Source: Lachnospiraceae bacterium
GTDB lineage: Bacteria; Bacillota; Clostridia; Lachnospirales; Lachnospiraceae
Direction: 5' to 3'
Assembly (NCBI GenBank): GCA_021205045.1
Contig: JAJPYH010000226.1
Span: forward strand, 16,322-34,938
DNA length: 18,617 nucleotides
Shown: one piece after another, positions 1-7,251 of the stretch
Layout: the number at the start of each line of letters is the position of its first letter
Numbering within the stretch: the stretch's first letter is position 1
Program-made: the position numbers and the translations under genes
Notes under the pieces: generated by a model
The model's database searches: none
Seen by the model: only the letters and a program-made list of their open reading frames with translations
Told to the model about the DNA's origin: nothing

Positions 1-1697
1 TTGCGGGCCTTTGCCTGAGTCTCCTTCTGAGACTTCCAGTCCAGCTTGCTCTGCGTCCGGACTTCAGCGGCAGGAGCCTTTTCCTGGACGGGCACAATTC
101 TTTTTTCCAGATAATAATCATAGTTGCCGTCGTAATAGCGGAACTGATTGCCCGAAAGCTCCAGAATTCCCGAGGCGGTCCGGTTGATAAAATATCTGTC
201 GTGGGAGACATACAGCAGGGTGCCGGAGTAGTTGTTCAGGGCGTCCTCCAGAATTTCCTTGCTGGCGATGTCCAGATGGTTGGTGGGCTCGTCCAGAATG
301 AGAAAGTTGGCGTTGGAAAGCATCAGCTTTGCCAGGGAAAGCCGGCCCTTTTCACCGCCGCTTAAGGAGCGGATCTGCTTGAATACGTCGTCGCCGGTGA
401 AAAGGAAGGCTGCCAGCACATTCCGGATTCTGGTATTGTCCATGAAAGGATAGGCGTCTGAGATTTCCTCAAACAGGGTCTTTTCGGGGTGTAAAAGCTC
501 CTGCTCCTGATCATAGTAGCCGATTTCCACGTTGGTGCCCAGGCGGAAGAAGCCGGTGTCGGAGGTCTCCATTCCGTTCAGAATTTTCAGGAGGGTGGTC
601 TTGCCGGTGCCGTTGTCTCCGATGATGGCCACGTGCTCGCCCCGGCGCAGATCGTAATTGAGCCCGGAAAATAAATGCAGGGAGCCGAAGGATTTGCTCA
701 GGTTCTCAATGTGCAGAACGTCCCGTCCGCTGATCACGGCGGGCTCCAAAACAAGCTGCATGTCGGTATCCGCGGTCTGAGGCTTATCCAGCACCTCCAT
801 CCGGTCTAACATTTTCTCCCGGCTTTCCGCCCTTTTGATGGATTTCTCCCGGTTGAAGGAGCGCAGCTTTTCGATGACCTCCCGCTGATGCGCGATTTCC
901 CGCTGCTGATTTTCATAAGCGTTCTGAGCGGCGGCCTTCAGCTGCTCTTTTTTGATCACGTAATCGGAATAATTTCCCTTAAATACGGCAGCCTTTGTCT
1001 GGTCCAGCTCGACTACCTTCGTGACCACCCGGTCCAGAAAATAGCGGTCGTGGGAGACCACCAAAACGGCGCCCTTATAATTCAGCAGAAAGGTCTCCAG
1101 CCAGGCGATGGAGTTTAAGTCCAGATGGTTGGTAGGCTCGTCCAGAATGATCAGATCAGGCTTTTGCAGTAAGAGCCGCCCCAGCGCCGCCCGGGTTTTC
1201 TGACCGCCGGAGAGGGTGTTCACAGGCTTGGAAAATTCATCCTCGCTAAAGCCCAGACCCTTTAAAACGCCGATGATCTCGCTCTGGTACTGGTAGCCGC
1301 CCTCGCTCTCAAACTGGTGGGTCATGCGGCTGTAGCTTTCCATCAGATCCGTCAGGGCCCGGCCCTCCACATGCTTCATCTGCGCTTCGCAGGTGCGGAT
1401 CTTCTGCTCCAGGGTAACCAGGTACTGCTTGACGCTCAAAAGCTCGTCATAAATGGTCAGGTCCGTATTCAGGGTATCGTTCTGCGCCAGATAGCCGAAG
1501 GTGGTATCCTTCCCGAAGGTCACCAGTCCCTCATCGGCGGACATCTGCCCCACGATAATGCGCAGCAGGGTGGTCTTACCGGCGCCGTTGATGCCTACGA
1601 TGGCCGCCTTTTCGTTGTCCTCCAGATGGAAGGAAACGCCGGATAAAACCGGAACCTCGAGAAAACTTTTTTTGATATTTTGACAATTCAGAATCAT
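1..1697 (-). CDS. ABC-F family ATP-binding protein (YdiF/Uup type), 3' end outside window
   Basis: Soluble ABC-F ATPases act on the ribosome as translation factors rather than as transporters. The visible 565 codons hold two ABC cassettes and no membrane segments. Cassette 1 has Walker A GINGAGKT (about residues 35-42), signature LSGGQ (about 160) and Walker B LIILDEPTNHLD. A charged helical linker rich in Arg, Glu and Lys follows. Cassette 2 has Walker A GDNGTGKT (from about residue 360), LSGGEKGR and FLILDEPTNHLD. The repeated EPTNHLD after Walker B is the ABC-F hallmark. The ATG at 1697 is preceded by AAAGGAA on the minus strand. The C-terminal arm, which family members of about 640 residues carry, lies beyond base 1. 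Adjacency to rex matches ydiF-ydiH in B. subtilis, so a housekeeping YdiF-like role is likelier than antibiotic resistance, which cannot be excluded. Confidence 0.95.
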   Translation of the reverse strand, partial: MILNCQNIKKSFLEVPVLSGVSFHLEDNEKAAIVGINGAGKTTLLRIIVGQMSADEGLVTFGKDTTFGYLAQNDTLNTDLTIYDELLSVKQYLVTLEQKIRTCEAQMKHVEGRALTDLMESYSRMTHQFESEGGYQYQSEIIGVLKGLGFSEDEFSKPVNTLSGGQKTRAALGRLLLQKPDLIILDEPTNHLDLNSIAWLETFLLNYKGAVLVVSHDRYFLDRVVTKVVELDQTKAAVFKGNYSDYVIKKEQLKAAAQNAYENQQREIAHQREVIEKLRSFNREKSIKRAESREKMLDRMEVLDKPQTADTDMQLVLEPAVISGRDVLHIENLSKSFGSLHLFSGLNYDLRRGEHVAIIGDNGTGKTTLLKILNGMETSDTGFFRLGTNVEIGYYDQEQELLHPEKTLFEEISDAYPFMDNTRIRNVLAAFLFTGDDVFKQIRSLSGGEKGRLSLAKLMLSNANFLILDEPTNHLDIASKEILEDALNNYSGTLLYVSHDRYFINRTASGILELSGNQFRYYDGNYDYYLEKRIVPVQEKAPAAEVRTQSKLDWKSQKETQAKAR

Positions 1698-1761
1698 AAG
1701 CGGATTCCTTTAAAAAATTCATGTGATGCTGTTGTTATGGCCAAAGGCCGGAAACTCTCTT

Positions 1762-1791
1762 ATTTTACTAAAGAAGGGGGACATCTGTCAA
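1762..1791 (-). promoter_or_regulatory. Predicted promoter of the ABC-F gene
   Basis: On the minus strand the -35 box is a perfect TTGACA (1786-1791) and the -10 box is TAAAAT (1762-1767), with an 18-nt spacer. The predicted leader is about 60 nt. The -35 box lies inside the small inverted repeat TGTCA-acag-TGACA (1786-1799). Confidence 0.7.
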
Positions 1792-1823
1792 CAGTGACAT
1801 TGTGAAAAAGATATCATTGCTTC

Positions 1824-1852
1824 TTGCAAAGGACCCGGAAAAGTTGTATAAT
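1824..1852 (+). promoter_or_regulatory. Predicted promoter of rex
   Basis: The -35 box is TTGCAA (1824-1829) and the -10 box is a perfect TATAAT (1847-1852), with the optimal 17-nt spacer. Transcription would begin near 1859, giving a short leader of about 25 nt to the rex start at 1884. It diverges from the ABC-F promoter; the two -35 boxes are 32 nt apart. Confidence 0.8.
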
Positions 1853-1883
1853 AACGTGAGTTTTTGACATGGGAGGACATACG

Positions 1884-2528
1884 ATGGAAAAGGAAATATC
1901 TCAGGCGGTAATTGGCAGGTTGCCAAGATATTTTCGGTATCTGGGAGAACTCAAGGACAACGGAGTGCAGAGGATCTCCTCCCAGGAGCTGAGCAGCCTG
2001 ATGAAGGTGACGGCATCCCAGATCAGACAGGACCTGAATAATTTCGGTGGTTTCGGACAGCAGGGCTATGGCTATAACGTGGAATACCTTTACCATGAGA
2101 TCGGCAACATCCTGGGACTGAATGTAGAGCATCATCTGATTATCATCGGTGCGGGAAATCTGGGCCAGGCTCTGGCCAATTATCTGAATTTTGAGAAGCG
2201 CGGGTTTCTTTTCAAGGGAATATTTGACTGCAATCCCGCTTTATACGGCAAAAAGGTCAGAAATCTGACGGTGCAGCCCATGGAAGCTGTGGAGGGCTTT
2301 ATCCTGGAGAATCAGGTGGATATCGCAGTGCTGACCATCCCCAAGGACAGCGCGGTGGAGGTGGCCGACATGCTGGTAAGAAACGGCATCAAGGCCATCT
2401 GGAATTTTGCCCACGTGGATCTGAATGCGCCTCAGGGAATTCAGGTGGAAAATGTACACCTTTCCGACAGCCTGATGAAGCTGTCTTATAATCTGGCAAA
2501 ATACAGCGACGCTTCTCAGAAGGGCTGA
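1884..2528 (+). CDS. rex: Redox-sensing transcriptional repressor Rex
   Basis: Rex is a dimeric repressor that senses the NADH/NAD+ ratio and releases DNA when NADH binds, controlling fermentation and electron-transfer genes. The protein has 214 residues, usual for the family. It has an N-terminal winged helix (residues 1-80, including SQIRQDLNNFG and GYGYNV, typical Rex segments) and a Rossmann domain whose dinucleotide loop GAGNLG is at 89-94. The C-terminal segment around HLSDSLMKLSYNLAKY is the domain-swapped helix of the dimer. I chose ATG 1884 because GGGAGG (1871-1876) sits 7 nt upstream. The upstream in-frame ATG at 1869 overlaps that ribosome site and would add five non-conserved residues. 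It has its own promoter and lies divergent from the ABC-F gene, as in B. subtilis. Plausible targets in this window (nfnAB, fhs) are inference only. Confidence 0.96.
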   Translation: MEKEISQAVIGRLPRYFRYLGELKDNGVQRISSQELSSLMKVTASQIRQDLNNFGGFGQQGYGYNVEYLYHEIGNILGLNVEHHLIIIGAGNLGQALANYLNFEKRGFLFKGIFDCNPALYGKKVRNLTVQPMEAVEGFILENQVDIAVLTIPKDSAVEVADMLVRNGIKAIWNFAHVDLNAPQGIQVENVHLSDSLMKLSYNLAKYSDASQKG

Positions 2529-2593
2529 GGTCTGTGACAGGACCGGAAGCTTTGCCCTCCTGATTTTTTGAATCATGGGAATGTAAAAAATCA

Positions 2594-3826
2594 ATGGACG
2601 CAATGAACGATTTACTGAGACAATTTGACCGGGGCTGTGTCAGGATTGACCTGGACGCCCTGGAGCATAATATTGACGCCATGTATGATTGCGTCGGGCA
2701 TAAAAGCCGGCTGATTCTGGTGATCAAGACGGACGGCTACGGCCACGGCGCGGTACCCATCGCCCGCTTTTCCCAGGAAAAGGAGAGCGTGGGAGGCTTT
2801 GCGGTGGCTACCTTTGAGGAAGCAAGGCAGTTGCGGATGAACGGGATCACAAAACCCATTCTGATATTGGGCTATACCTTTCCCTATTGCTACGAGGAGA
2901 TGATTGAAATGGATATCCGGCCCGCAGTGTTCCGGGAGGATTCCTTAAGAGAACTCTCCGCGGCCGCGCTCCGTCTGGGAAAAACAGCGAAGGTTCATGT
3001 CAAGGTGGACACCGGCATGAGCAGGATCGGTATTTACCCGGATGAAAAGGGCCTGTCCTTTCTTCGGACGGCGGATGAGTTCCCCGGAATAGAGATTGAG
3101 GGGATTTTTACTCACTTTGCCCGGGCGGATGAAAAGGATAAGCGGTATGCCGTCGCTCAGTATGAGAGCTTTCACAGCTTCATTGAGGCCGCGGAGCTTA
3201 TGCTGGGGCATTCCATCCCCATCAAACACTGCGCCAACAGCGCGGCCATCATGGAAAAGGACCTGACAATGACCCATCTGGACTGGGTGCGGGCGGGCAT
3301 TACCCTGTATGGTCTCTGGCCGTCTTCGGAGGTGGATCATACTGCGGTTGATCTGCAGCCGGTGCTGTCCCTGCACAGCCATGTGGCCTATGTGAAAGAG
3401 GGGCGGATGGGCAGCGGCGTCAGCTACGGTGGCACCTGGCAGGTGAAGGAGCCGGTGAAGATCGCCACCATTCCCTTAGGATACGGAGACGGATATCCCA
3501 GAAGCCTGTCCAACCGCGGATGGGTGCTGATCCGGGGCAAAAGAGCGCCCATCCTGGGAAGAGTGTGCATGGATCAGTTTATGGTGGATGTGACAGACAT
3601 TCCCGGCGCTGCCTGTGGCGATCCGGTGACCCTGATCGGAGAAGACGCAGGAGAGAGCATTTCCATGGAGGAGCTGGGGGAGGAAAGCGGCCGCTTCAAT
3701 TATGAATTTGCCTGCGATCTGGGCAAACGTCTGCCGAGAGTTTTTTATCAGAATAGCAGACCGGCGGCGTATACGGACCAGTTCTCGCCTAAGCTTCATC
3801 CTCTTTCCTCCTCTGAAAAATCATAA
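2594..3826 (+). CDS. alr: Alanine racemase, PLP-dependent
   Basis: Alr interconverts L- and D-alanine in the cytoplasm and supplies D-Ala for peptidoglycan. The 410 residues show a fold-type III barrel: the PLP lysine is K45 in VIKTDGYGHG, the HVKVDTGMSRIG strand follows, and RAGITLYG is the usual substrate-side motif. The second catalytic base is Y278 in GVSYGGTW. PLGYGDGYPR and GRVCMDQFMVDVTDI belong to the C-terminal beta domain. The protein is about 20-30 residues longer than many Alr proteins, through a hydrophilic C-terminal tail after LPRVFY. ATG 2594 is the only useful in-frame start after the TGA at 2561, but its ribosome site is weak (GGGA at 2577-2580, 13 nt away). The 65-nt gap after rex holds no convincing promoter or terminator, so readthrough from rex is possible. 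Confidence 0.95.
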   Translation: MDAMNDLLRQFDRGCVRIDLDALEHNIDAMYDCVGHKSRLILVIKTDGYGHGAVPIARFSQEKESVGGFAVATFEEARQLRMNGITKPILILGYTFPYCYEEMIEMDIRPAVFREDSLRELSAAALRLGKTAKVHVKVDTGMSRIGIYPDEKGLSFLRTADEFPGIEIEGIFTHFARADEKDKRYAVAQYESFHSFIEAAELMLGHSIPIKHCANSAAIMEKDLTMTHLDWVRAGITLYGLWPSSEVDHTAVDLQPVLSLHSHVAYVKEGRMGSGVSYGGTWQVKEPVKIATIPLGYGDGYPRSLSNRGWVLIRGKRAPILGRVCMDQFMVDVTDIPGAACGDPVTLIGEDAGESISMEELGEESGRFNYEFACDLGKRLPRVFYQNSRPAAYTDQFSPKLHPLSSSEKS

Positions 3827-3967
3827 AATCAATCCGGCTGTGAATACCTTTTGACAAAACCAGCCATACTATAAACCAGACAGTGAATGAACAGCGTCTG
3901 CAGTTTGGAATCTGATATCGGCTGTGCGCTGCATCCTGACAGGGTTTGATAGAAAGGATGGTTTTGT
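3827..3967 (+). other. alr-mazF intergenic region, no antitoxin gene
   Basis: These 141 nt lie where B. subtilis and several clostridia carry a mazE-type antitoxin between alr and mazF. They are too short for a typical MazE of about 80-95 residues, and I see no start with a ribosome site other than the one for mazF (AAAGGATGG near 3953-3961). A TTGACA (3851-3856) and a TATAAA (3870-3875) are present but only 13 nt apart, too close for a normal sigma-A promoter. No U-tract terminator is visible. Confidence 0.6.
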
Positions 3968-4375
3968 ATGAAAAGGGGAGACATTTATTATGCTGATTTG
4001 AGACCTGTGGTGGGAAGCGAGCAGGGCGGCGTCCGCCCGGTTCTGATTATTCAGAATGATGTGGGAAACCGGCACAGTCCGACGGTGATCTGCGCGGCGA
4101 TCACAAGTAAGCTGGACAAAAACAGGCTGCCCACACATATCCATATTTCCGCCAGTACCTACCATATGGAAAAGGATTCGGTGATTCTTTTAGAACAGCT
4201 TCGCACCATAGATAAGACGCGGCTCAAGGATAAGGTCTGCCATCTGGATGAGACAATCATGGGCCAGGTGGACAGTGCCCTCAGTATTTCTCTTTCCCTG
4301 CCTCAGCAGCAAAGAGAAGCGGAAAGGACTACGGTGGGAGGCACATTTACGGGGATGGCCGGTGTTCACGGTTGA
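3968..4375 (+). CDS. mazF: MazF/PemK family endoribonuclease toxin
   Basis: MazF toxins cut single-stranded mRNA at short sequences and slow growth. The 135-residue protein starts with the family signature KRGDIYYADLRP, then GSEQGGVRPVLIIQND with R23 (the active-site arginine position) and AAITSK with T46 (the catalytic threonine position). Later come the expected core strands LPTHI, DSVILLEQLRTIDK and the helix of MGQVDSAL. The core ends near residue 112. A polar tail of about 20 residues, rich in Gln, Arg, Gly and Thr, makes it longer than B. subtilis MazF (116 residues). The ribosome site AAAGGATGG lies 6 nt before the ATG. It follows alr as in Bacillus and C. difficile, but no antitoxin gene precedes it. 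Both catalytic residues are intact, so it looks active; a trans-acting antitoxin or non-toxin role is possible. Confidence 0.92.
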   Translation: MKRGDIYYADLRPVVGSEQGGVRPVLIIQNDVGNRHSPTVICAAITSKLDKNRLPTHIHISASTYHMEKDSVILLEQLRTIDKTRLKDKVCHLDETIMGQVDSALSISLSLPQQQREAERTTVGGTFTGMAGVHG

Positions 4376-4400
4376 CGAAAATGTTTTATTTTGCTATAGT
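4372..4400 (+). promoter_or_regulatory. Predicted promoter of the CorC-like/yebC/glycosyltransferase unit
   Basis: The -35 box TTGACG (4372-4377) contains the TGA stop codon of mazF. The -10 box is TATAGT (4395-4400), with an exact 17-nt, AT-rich spacer. The leader to ATG 4434 would be about 25-30 nt, with AAAAGGAG at 4416-4423. Confidence 0.75.
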
Positions 4401-4433
4401 AAATTAATCATCAAAAAAAGGAGTTATTATTTT

Positions 4434-5486
4434 ATGTCGGACGACGGAGACGGACCCTGTCGGGGCCTGATCTTAAGTTTAGAGAAAACCGGGATTCTGG
4501 ATCTGGAGGTATTTGGAATCCCGCTGCTACATATTCTGGTGCCGGTGATCCTCTTTGTGCTTTTGCTGGCTCTTTTCACGGCTATGGGCGTGTTTCTGCC
4601 GGGAAAGCTTGTGGAAATGATAAGGAAAAGCGCAGGGAAGCTTCTGCATGGCGGGAGTGTTTCGCCCCCGGAGGATGACACCGAGCAGGAGATTATTGAT
4701 CTGGTCAATGAGGGCCATGAGCAGGGCGTGATTGAGGACAGCGAGGTTGAGATGATCAGCAATATTTTTGCCTACTCCGATAAGGAGGCGCAGGATATTA
4801 TGACCCATCGCTCCAATATGGAGGCCTTCGATGAGGAGACGCCTTTTACCGAGGCGGTCAGCCGGCTGCTTTTGGGGCAGAATTCCAGATATCCGGTTTA
4901 TCAGGAGAATCTGGATCATATCACGGGCATTTTATATTTAAAGGACGCTCTGCGTTACCAGAATACCCACCCGGAGGAAACGCGCCCTATCGGGGAGATC
5001 GAGGGCCTTCTGCGTAAGACCCAGTTTACCCTGATGACCACCAATATTGACGATCTTTTCAAGACACTGCAGTCCACCAAGATGCAGATGGCCATTGTCA
5101 TAGACGAGTACGGACAGACAGCGGGGCTGGTCACCATGGAGGATATTCTGGAAGAGATCGTGGGCAATATTCAGGACGAGTATGACGATGAACAGGAGTT
5201 CATTGATTCTAAGAGCGAGGACGCCTGGGTGATGGAGGGGCTGACGCCCTTAGAAGACATTGAGGACAAGCTGGGGATTACCTTTGATGAGACCGAATTC
5301 GATACGCTGAACGGTTTCCTGATCCGCCGGCTGGATCATATCCCCCAGGAGGGGGAGGAATTTGAGTGCGAGTACAGGGGATACCTGTTCAGGGTCCTTT
5401 CTGTGGAAAATATGCGGATACAGAGCGTACTCGTGACCAGAAAGACTGAGGAGTCTGAAGAAACAAACCGCAGGGAGGAAGGATAA
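4434..5486 (+). CDS. CorC/HlyC-type CBS-domain membrane protein with shortened N-terminus
   Basis: Family relatives (often annotated hemolysin family or CNNM/CorC) are linked to Mg2+ or other divalent-ion export or resistance. The 350 residues contain one hydrophobic helix (about 32-55, ending MGVFLPGKLV), two CBS domains (about 123-180 and 187-240, with MTHRSNMEAF and MAIVIDEYGQTAGLVTMEDI) and a CorC_HlyC domain (about 258-340, LEDIEDKLGI to RVLSVENMRI). Normal HlyC proteins have a DUF21 domain with three or more helices; only its last helix seems left here. I chose ATG 4434 because AAAAGGAG sits 10 nt upstream. The frame is open back to 4248, but that part overlaps mazF, lies before the predicted promoter and encodes no DUF21-like sequence. 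It is separated from yebC by only 4 nt, and the yebC ribosome site lies inside its last codons. The function assigned is by family only. Confidence 0.85.
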   Translation: MSDDGDGPCRGLILSLEKTGILDLEVFGIPLLHILVPVILFVLLLALFTAMGVFLPGKLVEMIRKSAGKLLHGGSVSPPEDDTEQEIIDLVNEGHEQGVIEDSEVEMISNIFAYSDKEAQDIMTHRSNMEAFDEETPFTEAVSRLLLGQNSRYPVYQENLDHITGILYLKDALRYQNTHPEETRPIGEIEGLLRKTQFTLMTTNIDDLFKTLQSTKMQMAIVIDEYGQTAGLVTMEDILEEIVGNIQDEYDDEQEFIDSKSEDAWVMEGLTPLEDIEDKLGITFDETEFDTLNGFLIRRLDHIPQEGEEFECEYRGYLFRVLSVENMRIQSVLVTRKTEESEETNRREEG

Positions 5487-5490
5487 ACAC

Positions 5491-6222
5491 ATGTCAGGAC
5501 ATTCAAAATTTTCAAACATCAAGGCCAAGAAGGAAAAAAATGACGCCGCCAAGGGCAAGATCTTTACCATTATCGGACGTGAGATCGCGGTGGCGGTCAA
5601 GGAGGGCGGACCTGACCCGGCCAATAATTCCAAGCTTTATCAGGTAGTGCTGAAGGCGAAGGCCAACAACATGCCCAACGATACCATTGAGAGAGGCATC
5701 AAAAAGGCCAGCGGCGAGCTGGGCAGCGTCAATTATGAAAATATTACATACGAAGGCTACGGCCCCGGCGGCACCGCTATCATTGTCAAGACTCTGACGG
5801 ACAATAAAAACCGGACCGCCTCCAATGTCAGAAGCGCCTTTACCAAGGGGCAGGGAAGCATCGGAACCCCGGGCTGCGTGTCCTTCATGTTTGATGAGAA
5901 GGGGCAGATTATTATTGATAAGGAAGAGTATGAGGCTGAGGATCCGGATGAGCTGATGATGACTGTTCTGGACGCGGGAGCGGAGGACTTTTCGGAGGAA
6001 GAGGATGATTACGAGGTGATCACCGATCCCGAGGATCTGGAGAGTGTGCGGAAGGCTTTAGAGGAAGCGGGGATCCCCATAGTCAGCGCGGAGGTAACCA
6101 TGATCCCGCAGAATTATGTGACCCTCACGGATGAGAATCATATCAAGTGCCTGAACAGAATCCTGGATATTCTGGACGAGGACGACGACGTACAGGCCGT
6201 ATATCATAACTGGGACGAGTAA
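5491..6222 (+). CDS. yebC: YebC/PmpR family protein (TACO1-like)
   Basis: This universal family has been described both as DNA-binding regulators and, more recently, as translation factors helping ribosomes through difficult sequences; which role applies here cannot be told. The 243 residues match the full family length. The N-terminal MSGHSKFSNIKAKK and GKIFTIIGREI are diagnostic. Next come GYGPGGTAIIVKTLTDNKNRT and the glycine-rich GSIGTPGCVSFMFD. An acidic C-terminal domain follows (EEEDDYEV, ending DEDDDVQAVYHNWD). A strong ribosome site, GGGAGGAAGG, lies in the last codons of the upstream gene, so the two are probably cotranscribed and translationally coupled. The acidic third domain is a common family feature. 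Confidence 0.95.
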   Translation: MSGHSKFSNIKAKKEKNDAAKGKIFTIIGREIAVAVKEGGPDPANNSKLYQVVLKAKANNMPNDTIERGIKKASGELGSVNYENITYEGYGPGGTAIIVKTLTDNKNRTASNVRSAFTKGQGSIGTPGCVSFMFDEKGQIIIDKEEYEAEDPDELMMTVLDAGAEDFSEEEDDYEVITDPEDLESVRKALEEAGIPIVSAEVTMIPQNYVTLTDENHIKCLNRILDILDEDDDVQAVYHNWDE

Positions 6223-6294
6223 AAAGAAACAGGAACTGAGCGGCAGGTGTGAAACGGGATGTGCACATGTTTCGGGGGAATGGGAGAGACGCAG

Positions 6295-7239
6295 ATGGAC
6301 AGACTGGCAATTGTGGTGCCCTGTTATAAGGAAGAGGAAGTGGTCGAGATCTGCTCCCAGGCTCTCAGAGAGGTTCTGGAAGATCTGATTTCCAAGGAGA
6401 AAATCGGCCCGGACAGCTTCATCCTCTTTGTCAATGACGGAAGTAAGGACCGGACCTGGCCGCTGATCGTCAGTGAACATGAGAAGTATCCGGACCGGGT
6501 CAAGGGCGTCAATCTGGCGGGAAATGTGGGCCACCAGTACGCGCTGACGGCGGGGCTTCTGACCGCCAGGGATATGTGCGACATGGCGGTTTCCATCGAC
6601 GCGGATTTACAGGATGATGTGACCGTGATTGAAGAGATGGTGGATTCCTTTCACGCGGGCAATGATATTGTGTACGGGGTCAGAAATGACCGCAGCAGCG
6701 ACAGCTTTTTCAAGCGGGTCACCGCTCAGGGCTTTTACAAATTCATGAAGGTGATGGGAGTCAAAACCGTTTATAATCACGCGGATTTCAGGCTGATGAG
6801 CAAAAGAGCGCTGGATTATTTTGGCCGGTTTAAGGAATCCAACCTGTTTCTGCGGGGCATCATGCCCACCATCGGATACAATACCTCCTGTGTCTACTAC
6901 AGCCGTAAGGAGCGTGTGGCGGGAGAGAGCAAATATCCGCTTAAGAAAATGCTGGCTCTGGCCCTCAATGGCATCACCTCCTTTTCTGTCAAGCCCATCA
7001 ACCTGATCATAGGCGTTGGAATCGGCATGATCGGGCTGAGTATTGTGGCCGCCATTTATTCGCTGGTGGAGTATTTTGGCGGCAATACAGTGCCGGGCTG
7101 GACATCCCTGATGCTGTCCATCTGGTTTCTGGGCGGCTTTCAGCTGATCGCCATCGGCCTGGTGGGGCTGTATGTTGGCAAGATCTATATGGAAGTAAAA
7201 GAAAGACCGAGATACAATATTGAAGAAATTTTAGACTGA
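6295..7239 (+). CDS. Family 2 glycosyltransferase, GtrB/DPM-like polyprenyl-phosphate sugar transferase
   Basis: Relatives move a sugar from a nucleotide to polyprenyl phosphate on the inner membrane face, making a lipid-linked donor for extracellular glycosylation. The 314 residues begin with IVVPCYKEEE, the GT-A nucleotide-binding start. The motif FVNDGSKD follows, then the DXD-type metal site D102/D104 in SIDADLQDD, and DFRLMSK and ESKYPLKKM of the DPM subgroup. Two C-terminal membrane helices (about 238-262 and 270-295) precede a short cytoplasmic tail. ATG 6295 has GGGAGAG 6 nt upstream; in-frame ATGs at 6259 and 6280 would add non-conserved Cys/Gly-rich residues, and 6259 has a weaker ribosome site, so the start is not certain. 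The next gene begins 12 nt downstream. The actual sugar is unknown. Confidence 0.9.
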   Translation: MDRLAIVVPCYKEEEVVEICSQALREVLEDLISKEKIGPDSFILFVNDGSKDRTWPLIVSEHEKYPDRVKGVNLAGNVGHQYALTAGLLTARDMCDMAVSIDADLQDDVTVIEEMVDSFHAGNDIVYGVRNDRSSDSFFKRVTAQGFYKFMKVMGVKTVYNHADFRLMSKRALDYFGRFKESNLFLRGIMPTIGYNTSCVYYSRKERVAGESKYPLKKMLALALNGITSFSVKPINLIIGVGIGMIGLSIVAAIYSLVEYFGGNTVPGWTSLMLSIWFLGGFQLIAIGLVGLYVGKIYMEVKERPRYNIEEILD

Positions 7240-7251
7240 TCGGAGTGAGAC

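Noticed and set aside
1800..1817. Possible Rex operator before rex
   Set aside because: The left half TTGTGAAA fits, but the right half does not match TTTCACAA, so it is only a half-site. I list it as a hint within the divergent-promoter finding, not as a feature.
3851..3875. Promoter of mazF (TTGACA and TATAAA)
   Set aside because: Both boxes look good singly, but the spacer is only 13 nt.
4248..4433. N-terminal extension of the CorC-like protein overlapping mazF
   Set aside because: It overlaps mazF in another frame, lies before the predicted promoter, has no family similarity, and ATG 4434 has a good ribosome site.
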